Shown: in pieces, positions 57,851-64,000 of the stretch
Layout: each line of letters begins with the position of its first letter
How positions within the stretch are numbered: the stretch's first letter is position 1
Origin: Bilabrum cf. latius
Lineage: Eukaryota; Bigyra: Bicosoecida; Bigyra; Bicosoecida
Assembly (NCBI GenBank): GCA_965178125.1
Contig: OZ237741.1
Location: 1,178,001 to 1,242,000 of the forward strand
Length of the DNA: 64,000 nt
Reading direction: 5' to 3'
Notes under the pieces: model-generated
Databases searched by the model: none
What the model saw: only the letters and a program-made list of their open reading frames with translations
What the model was told of the DNA's origin: nothing
Position numbers and translations under genes: made by a program

Positions 57851-60800
57851 TCATTCCAAGTCTGGGGGAGGTCCTTCCGGCAACGGGATGTCTTCTGGGA
57901 TGACAAAATCCACCCCTCCGGGTGGCGCACGGCCCTGTGAAGCTGCCGAGCCTGCCAATGGCGCCTGCTGGTTCTCGTACCCACCTGGCCAGTCTCCTGC
58001 AGATGCATCGTCATCGAGACCATCGCTCGCCCCGGGCACGGCTTCCTCGGCATACTTGGCTGCTGCCTCGAGCACGGCGCTCTGTTCGGGGGATCGAACC
58101 TGGGCCTTAGAGTTGCCCTAGGGCGATCCCATGCCCTTTGGATGCAAGGGAGGTGAACATGCCGGGTCACCACCATCCGGGTCACCACCAGCACCAGGTG
58201 CATCGCCACCCCGACCTGGGACAACACCGGTACCCGTGTCTTCGTGCCCGCCCTCGCCCCGGCGCCGGTCCCTCCCCCGCGGCTGGCCGGCAGGCGGCTT
58301 CACCCCCTTCCAATGCTTGGCCCTATCCCCTGGCAGACTGCCAATAACAATCCTAGTCTCTGCTCCGGCCAAGAACGACAGCGCGGCGTTCACTCGGGCT
58401 GCGTCTGCTGGGCTGGTCGCACCGCGGGTGGGCATTGGAGTGGACAGCTGCGAAGGGGAAGGCAACGCTTGCTTGCTCTCTGAGTCCGGTGTGCCGCGTT
58501 TGCCTCGCCCGTGCACTGCCCGACTCTTCCGCAGCGGGCTTGTCCTTGCTGCAGCCGAGCTGGCCTGGGGTACATCTCGAGGTGTGAGTCTCCGCCCACT
58601 GGCGCTTGCACGTCCCACTGGAGACAGCAGCAGAGGGGAGTGCTTCGGGGCCGCGGCGAGCTGCATGATTTTGCTGGGGCTATTAGAACTAGCGACAGCC
58701 TGCACTGGAGCACCACCATCATCGGCCTTGTGCTCGTGGCTGGTTGAAACAAGCTACCCATCGCTAAACGCCGACTAGGCTTCCACCGTCTCACCCACCG
58801 GCTTTGATGCAGCAAGGGCATCGGTGCCAAGCTCAGCCCCCCTGGCAGCATCCTGTGCTCGCCCTCCTGACCGAGCCGAAGCCAAGCGCTCCACATGCTC
58901 CGAGTCCATCGCGCCCAGGTCTAGGTGCATCGTCCGGATGCCCGGGCTTGGCGCGCCCGAGCCGGATCCGGTGCCCGGTGAGCTGCCGGCAGACCCGCGG
59001 CCCGATCTACTCTGCTCCTGCCCTAGTTGTTGTCTCTGCTTCAGCTCGGATGCTTCCACCAGCAAGGATGTTCTTCGCTTCGGAGCCAACAGCTCCTCCG
59101 TCAGTCGATCGGGGCGCCCGTCTAGCCGCATGGGCAGTCGGTCGGTGGGTGACCTGGCTGAGACATGCGCGGCAGGCTGCGGTGCTGGCCCTCGGCCAGG
59201 TGACGGCTGCTTGCCGGCAAATGCGCGGCGTGGCACCGCCTCTGGCGGCAGCGGCTGGCTGTTTTGGCGATGCTACGCGGGCTCCGGCTGCCATTGGGGC
59301 TTGTACCCTGGTATTGGCGCCGCCTTGTTGCGTCGCACCGCCTGCTGCACCTCTGCACGCCGCTGCATCCGAAGCGAGAGTCGCCTGCGGGAGTGATCGA
59401 GCGGAGACTCTCCCTCCTGCCGAGCGGCCGCCAGCTGCCTCCTCTCCGTGGCCGACAGCACGGGTCCATCCCTGCCCCCTTTGGGTGGGGATTGCGCCTG
59501 TGAGTCCTGGCTAGGCCGGGGCCCGCCCCAGCGGGACGGGCTGCTTGCCGAAGGGGAAGAGGCCGAGTTCAATGGGGAGAGAGAGGTCTATACCGCGGCA
59601 GGGCGGCCCGCCAGGCTGCTGAACGAAGCAGACGCGCGACCAGGACCAGTTCGACCTAGAGCGGGCTGTGCGCCCGAGGACTGCGAATGGGACGGCGATG
59701 TGCCCGGAGACAGGCGTTGTTCCAGCGAGAACAGGACGCTCTCAGCCGCACTGACAGCCGAAGGAGACTCTCTGCTCCCTGGCTGTATCTCGCCAGGCAC
59801 GCGCTTGGCCTTGGCCTGGCTCTCTGCTCCACTGACGGGTGGGCCGGTACTCCCGTCAGCCAGCCCAGCGCCGGCAAGCCGACTGTTGGCGCAACGCAAG
59901 GCGCCGGGATGGAAGGGTTGCCTGGCTTGTTCGCTGGCACATGCCAAATGCACCCCTTCTGAAGCGTACACGGCTGCAGCGACCGCCGGCACGACCGCGT
60001 CAGTCTTGCTCTTAAAATGCAAGACTTCCTGACCGTCTGGCAGAGGCGCGCCCCACGCCAGAGGCACGCGCACCTGTGCCACGGCACTGCCCTGCTGCTC
60101 GCTTTCGTCCACCGACACGCTCGCGCCCAGGCTGTGCAGCAGGATGGCTGCCACTGGCAGGGGCACCGTGTGGCACCCTGCATCCGACAACACCGCCACG
60201 AGGGGGGCCTCGGGGCCGCCTAGAGATGGCTCACGCGCCTGTGCCTTCAAAGGAGAAGATGGGGTGTTCAGACCATTGGACTGCACGCATATGAAGGCGG
60301 GCTGTCCACCTAGCAGCTAGCGCAGCGGGTTGGTTGCGGGTCCAGGGGATGCCTTGAGAACCAAAGCCGCGCCGTGCGACCCGTTGTACTGCTCCCATCG
60401 CTGCAGCACAGCACGAAACCGGCTCAGCGCATCTGCTGGGCCTACTGGCGATGCCAACGCAGCCGCCATTGCCCCGGCCGCAGCGGAGACGTGCTGCCAG
60501 GAGGTGCCTCCAGCAGCAACACTAGCCTCTGCTCGTTCGTCCTATCGCGGTGCAGAAGTGCGATCATGCAGCCCTGGTGCGTCTGCCGGCTTGTTCACCG
60601 AGCGCACTGCGAGGTACCGGTCATCCCGAGGATGCACCTCTGCCAGCCCATACGGCACCGGCGCCGTCTCGGCCTCGGTACTGCTAAGTGCATGCGATCC
60701 TAGGGCCAGGCCCACCTCGACAGGCAGCATGATTCTGAGTCCGGAACCACGTGGCTCTTCGACTGATGCATCACCTGGCTGTTGGCCAGCTTCTGACACG

Positions 60801-63143
60801 CCCGCATCAAGGTGCACCCTCAGTACAATCCCCACGCTCATCTCTGAGGGCGGCACCCCACTGCCAGAAACACCCCCGTGGTGCGGCCCAAGAGAACCCA
60901 TGGTGCCGTCTCGTGCGGACCCACCTGTCTCGAACGCCTCGCCCTCGCGGCCCTCTCCATCTCCACTCGGCCCATCCTCCTGTCCTCGTCTCCTCGGTGT
61001 GACCAGCGCCATCCTCTTGGAGACCCAGTCGCCCTCCCCGCCTGGACGAGCCCATGCCGACGATGTGCTCAGTGGGGAGGGCGCACCGCTGCGCGGGCCC
61101 ACACCGCCAGGGCCTGAGTCTCGCAGCCGGGCAATCGCGGGGTCTACTGGCCCGCTGCTGGGGGATGCCGCATCAATGCCGATTGGCCGTTCCATGCCTA
61201 GGCCTCCCGCTTGAGTCGTTCTCTAGCGGTTTTCTCTGTCTGCGTAGGCCTCCGAACGGCCTCGCACAGCCGCGGTGCCTGCACCTGCACCTGCGCCTGC
61301 GCCTGCACCAGCCCTGGTGCTGCCATTCGCATTTTCCACTGGAGGCGCTCTTCCAATCCCGCGGTCCTCGGATTCAGACCTGCCTGCGTGCGCGCCTTCA
61401 CCCGGTCGAGGTATCGCGCGAGGCAGCTTGCCAGCAGCCCTCTCGTCCTCTCCTCGACTCGGCGATGGAATGGGGATTGAAGCACCGCTTCCGCTTCCAC
61501 CCTGATTCACGCCCATCGCGACCTCAGACCCGTTTGCGCTCAACACGTGACCGCCTTCCACGTTTGCCTGCGACAATGCAGAGGAGCTGTCTGAGCCTCG
61601 CTGCGCCGCCGCCCCGTCCTCCCCACTGGCATTCTGCACCGCACTGCGGCGGCTCGGAGACCCGGAGTCGGAATGCTGGGCGGAGTCTCCCGGCTCCGGC
61701 TCGATGAGGCCGTTGTCCACGCTGCCCGCAGCAATGGCGGACAGGTGCCTCGAGCCCTGGTCCTGGTCCTGGTCCGTATCTTGGTCCGTATCTTGGTGCG
61801 GCAATGGCGAGCTCTTGGACTCGGACTCGTCCTCGCTGGCACCTGTCGCGCGTCTAGTGTCGTGGTCCTATGCATCCCCCGCAGTTACAGTAGCGTCTGC
61901 ATTGCTTCGTGCAGACTGCTTGTTCTCGTCCTGCGCCCCTGTGCCAGCAGCGCGCGATGGACTGGCGCCCCTGGCCGCCTGCATGGCCAGCTGCAGGATG
62001 GCGTCTGCGTGCGCAGCTTTGGCTGCTGCTACTGGTGCTGTTGGTGCTGCTGCAGCTGATGCCGACGTGTCACTTTCCTCACATTCAGGCATTTTGTCGT
62101 GCATCTGTCCGTTCTCCTCCTTGACATCCCCCTTGCCGCTCCCGTTGGCTGCACCCCCTGTCTTGCTACTGCCTGCATCCCCGACCTTGCCCCCCCTCTC
62201 CCTTTCTCTCTACCCAACCTCTAGTATCACTCCACTGTGGCCCGTGACAGCATCAAGCTGCCTCTGCAGCCTCGCCACCTCGTGCAGTGCACCCACCAGC
62301 TGGGCCTGCGCGGCCTCCGCCTCTCCCCTAGCCGATTGTACCAGCCTTTCCTGTCTCCGCCTCGCCTTTTCACTGGCCTGCGCGTTGCTTTCCCACGCCT
62401 CTGTGGCAGCCAGGAGCAGCCGCAGGGTCTGCATGCGCCACGCTTCCTGCCTGTGCCTGTCGCCCATCGCTGTCGCTGCATAGTGTAAGATGCAGGAGTA
62501 ACCACTAGGCTTGAGAAAGTACCGAGATAAGCAGGAGTAAACTACAAAAGACAAAGAGGCCATACATACGCGAAAAAGGCAAACACAGATCACATGGTGG
62601 TTGCAGGCAGAACACGCGCGGGGCATCAAAGGCCTACCAGTGCCAGTGGTACTGCGCATCATGATCCAGTGGCCTGGTCTCACCGATGGTCTCCCTCGAG
62701 AGCTGCATGCACAGAGCGCGGACACCCTGGGTCCACTGCATGGCACGGTCGTGCATCGCTGTGCTTCCCGAGCCAGCCGACGATTGCGAGGCTCTGGAGA
62801 CAGCTGAGTAGCTGGGATGGGCTGGAGCTCCAGCTGGTGGGAGCTACGGTGGCACGGGTGGCGTGCTGCCAGTGGCAGTGCCGCCAACTTGCGGCTGCTG
62901 GACCTCTTTACGGTATCGTCTGCCTGCCTGCCCCATTCCAAGCATTGGATTCACGTGCAACTTTTCCATTCTACCCGCCTGCGGACTTGAGGACCTTGAG
63001 GCCGAGTGGCTGGGTCCTGGAGATGGCAAGTTGCTTGGTGGGGCGGACGATGCTACAAAGTCGCCCGAAGCACGCCTGCGGCGATTGAGTGGCCTATCAA
63101 TCTTCATGTTGGGACGATCCGCACCAAGGTGTGCCGCTTCCAT
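57851..63143 (-). CDS. unrecognised 1,694-aa low-complexity protein with N-terminal coiled coil and eleven TAG codons
   Basis: Two exons (62684-63143, 57851-62475), 208-bp phase 1 intron (GTGAGA donor, CTATGCAG acceptor); ends TGA. Near residues 155-245 a coiled coil (MQTLRLLLAATEAWESNAQASEK, ARLQRQLDAV). Long Ser/Gly/Pro/Ala-rich regions follow. Ordered-looking segments appear at about 770-1040: VGIVLRVHLDAGV, LRIMLPVEVGLAL, FRAVLQRWEQYNGSHGAALVLKA, LLGGQPAFICVQSNG, VPLPVAAILLHSLGASVSV. No family recognised. TAGs at 62844, 62210, 61868, 61223, 60542, 60317, 59588, 59273, 58775, 58754 and 58118. Under the standard code this gene breaks into a dozen fragments. A scaffold or basal-body role would be speculation. 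Confidence 0.72.
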
Positions 63144-63420
63144 AGCCCTAGTCCTAGCAGTCCTCTCGTGAGTCTTCCGAGCACGCAAAGCACCCGTCTA
63201 CACATCTGATTTTCCTCTCGAATGCTGCATCATTCTTGTTAGCCGACGCTATAGTGAGTGAAGAGATGTATCACTGGGGGTTTCCATCAAAAGAAATTCT
63301 GCGTAGCACAGGTAGGGGCTAAGATTTTCGCATTTGCTGATGTTATATAACCGCACGCAACCATATACCTGCGAAATACGGATTCACATCTCATCACAAA
63401 GCTGTCAACCTTATTGCCTA
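63144..63420. promoter_or_regulatory. head-to-head promoter region, 1,694-aa gene / DUF167 gene
   Basis: 277 bp of lower-GC sequence between divergent ATGs. A TATATAA-like stretch lies near 63342-63350, about 75 bp before the DUF167 ATG. Promoter role inferred. Confidence 0.4.
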
Positions 63421-63849
63421 ATGGCATCCATACTTCGCAGAATAGCTTCACGGTGTCCTAGACAGCCACTAAAGGTAACCCGGTGGTCATGCCGCTGCAT
63501 CACCACATAGACGCCAGGTGAGCTGCATCTACCTGGAGTTGCAGCGAACGGGGACTACTTATCTGTGACAGTCCGAGTAAAGCCACGCTCGTCTTGTTCT
63601 AGAGTTTCAATAAATGATGCGCTTGGAGTTATTGATATTTGTGTAAAAGAGGAACCCGTGCGGAACAGGGCCAATGATGCCGTGATGAAAGCAGTTGCTC
63701 GTCTGTGCGGCGTGCCAAAGGAGGACGTTGTCTTGATGAGGGGAGCATCGTGTAGGATCAAAACTTTTCGTGTAAATCAGGATCCTGATCGGTGTATCAA
63801 GAAGATCGCCAGCAAGCTGAAGGGAAGAGACAGCCTTTCTAGAATTTGA
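63421..63849 (+). CDS. DUF167 (YggU-type) small protein with N-terminal extension
   Basis: Single exon, 142 aa, ends TGA. The core from residue about 48 reads LSVTVRVKPRSS, LGVIDICVKEEPVRNRAND, AVARLCGVPKEDVVLMRG, CIKKIASKL, matching the DUF167 alpha/beta fold of unknown function. The first 30 residues are basic with few acidic residues (MASILRRIASRCPRQPLK), like a mitochondrial or plastid targeting peptide. TAG at 63508-63510 (codon 30) lies between this extension and the core, so under the standard code the targeting segment and ATG are lost. A GT...AG segment of 27 bp (63517-63543) is in frame and is probably not an intron. Confidence 0.88.
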
Positions 63850-64000
63850 GCAGCAAACCGTGCACCGCAAACTTGGGTTCGTATCGCAGCCAACGACATC
63901 AAATTGAATCAGCTTTTGCAGCATGACGACAAGCTTTGGGTGGTAAGACTTGATTGGAGGGGTGTTTTTTCTGCCTTCGCGTGGTCTTCATCCCCAAATG
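63850..64000. other. right edge, possible start of another forward gene
   Basis: A possible internal exon (ANDIKLNQLLQHDDKLWV) ends at a GTAAGA donor near 63941, preceded by a CGCAG acceptor near 63889. Too short to assign. Confidence 0.2.

Noticed and set aside
63517-63543. 27-nt GT-AG intron in the DUF167 gene
   Set aside because: It is a multiple of three, has no stop, and is far shorter than the other introns; reading it as coding is simpler.

Overview
This window is nuclear DNA from a gene-dense eukaryote. Protein genes lie on both strands and are interrupted by few, short GT-AG introns (about 77-255 bp). Genes are often head-to-head with only 100-170 bp between start codons. Coding regions are GC-rich, with many Ala/Gly/Ser/Pro/Gln-rich linkers. 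The gene set (KAE1, PRL1/PLRG1, ARL3, alpha-SNAP, a FIGNL1-like AAA ATPase, an IFT54-like CH domain, a TOM1/THH1-like 7TM protein) indicates a protist or alga. I cannot place the lineage.

The main result is a changed genetic code. With the standard code most genes here appear broken into consecutive ORFs ending in TAG. In almost every case the next ORF continues in the same frame, and domains or conserved motifs run across the TAG. I count 83 in-frame TAG codons in 19 of 23 complete genes. All 23 complete genes end in TGA (20) or TAA (3), none in TAG. The best-fitting meaning is Gln: TAG falls on the first Q of two QxW repeats, on the usual Gln near the N-terminus of a phytanoyl-CoA dioxygenase-like protein, on a Gln column of KAE1, on a polar column of an ankyrin helix, and inside Gln-rich tracts. 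Leu is the main alternative, and one KAE1 site would by itself favour Leu. The model is UAG = Gln with UAA and UGA kept as stops.

Layout: 1-0.34 kb, tail of a forward gene. 0.46-5.2 kb, TOM1-like gene and KAE1 (reverse). 5.4-8.2 kb, EF-hand gene and PRL1 (forward). 8.4-14.8 kb, ARL3 and two large low-complexity genes (reverse). 14.9-17.1 kb, ARSK-like sulfatase (forward). 17.2-19.5 kb, GH27 alpha-galactosidase with beta-trefoil domain (reverse). 19.5-20.7 kb, gene debris including a 135-bp copy of the sulfatase 3' end. 20.7-22.2 kb, FAX/GST-like gene. 22.4-25.2 kb, GT61-like glycosyltransferase (reverse). 25.4-26.0 kb, DUF1764 gene. 26.1-30.8 kb, FIGNL1-like ATPase and FAD oxidoreductase (reverse). 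30.9-38.8 kb, IFT54-CH/ankyrin gene and a 1,474-aa unknown (forward). 38.9-45.1 kb, PHYHD1-like gene and a 1,550-aa membrane protein (reverse). 45.2-46.6 kb, alpha-SNAP. 47.8-53.5 kb, pseudokinase with 29 near-identical Armadillo repeats. 53.5-56.3 kb, AT-richer segment bounded by a 35-bp perfect inverted repeat. 56.7-63.1 kb, hydroxyacid dehydrogenase and a 1,694-aa unknown (reverse). 63.4-63.85 kb, DUF167 gene.

The genes form no single pathway; they look like ordinary housekeeping and lineage-specific genes. Their shared feature is the recoded UAG, and several true N-termini (GH27 signal peptide, CH-domain protein, PHYHD1-like protein, DUF167 gene) appear only when UAG is read as sense. Family comparisons are from memory, not from searches.
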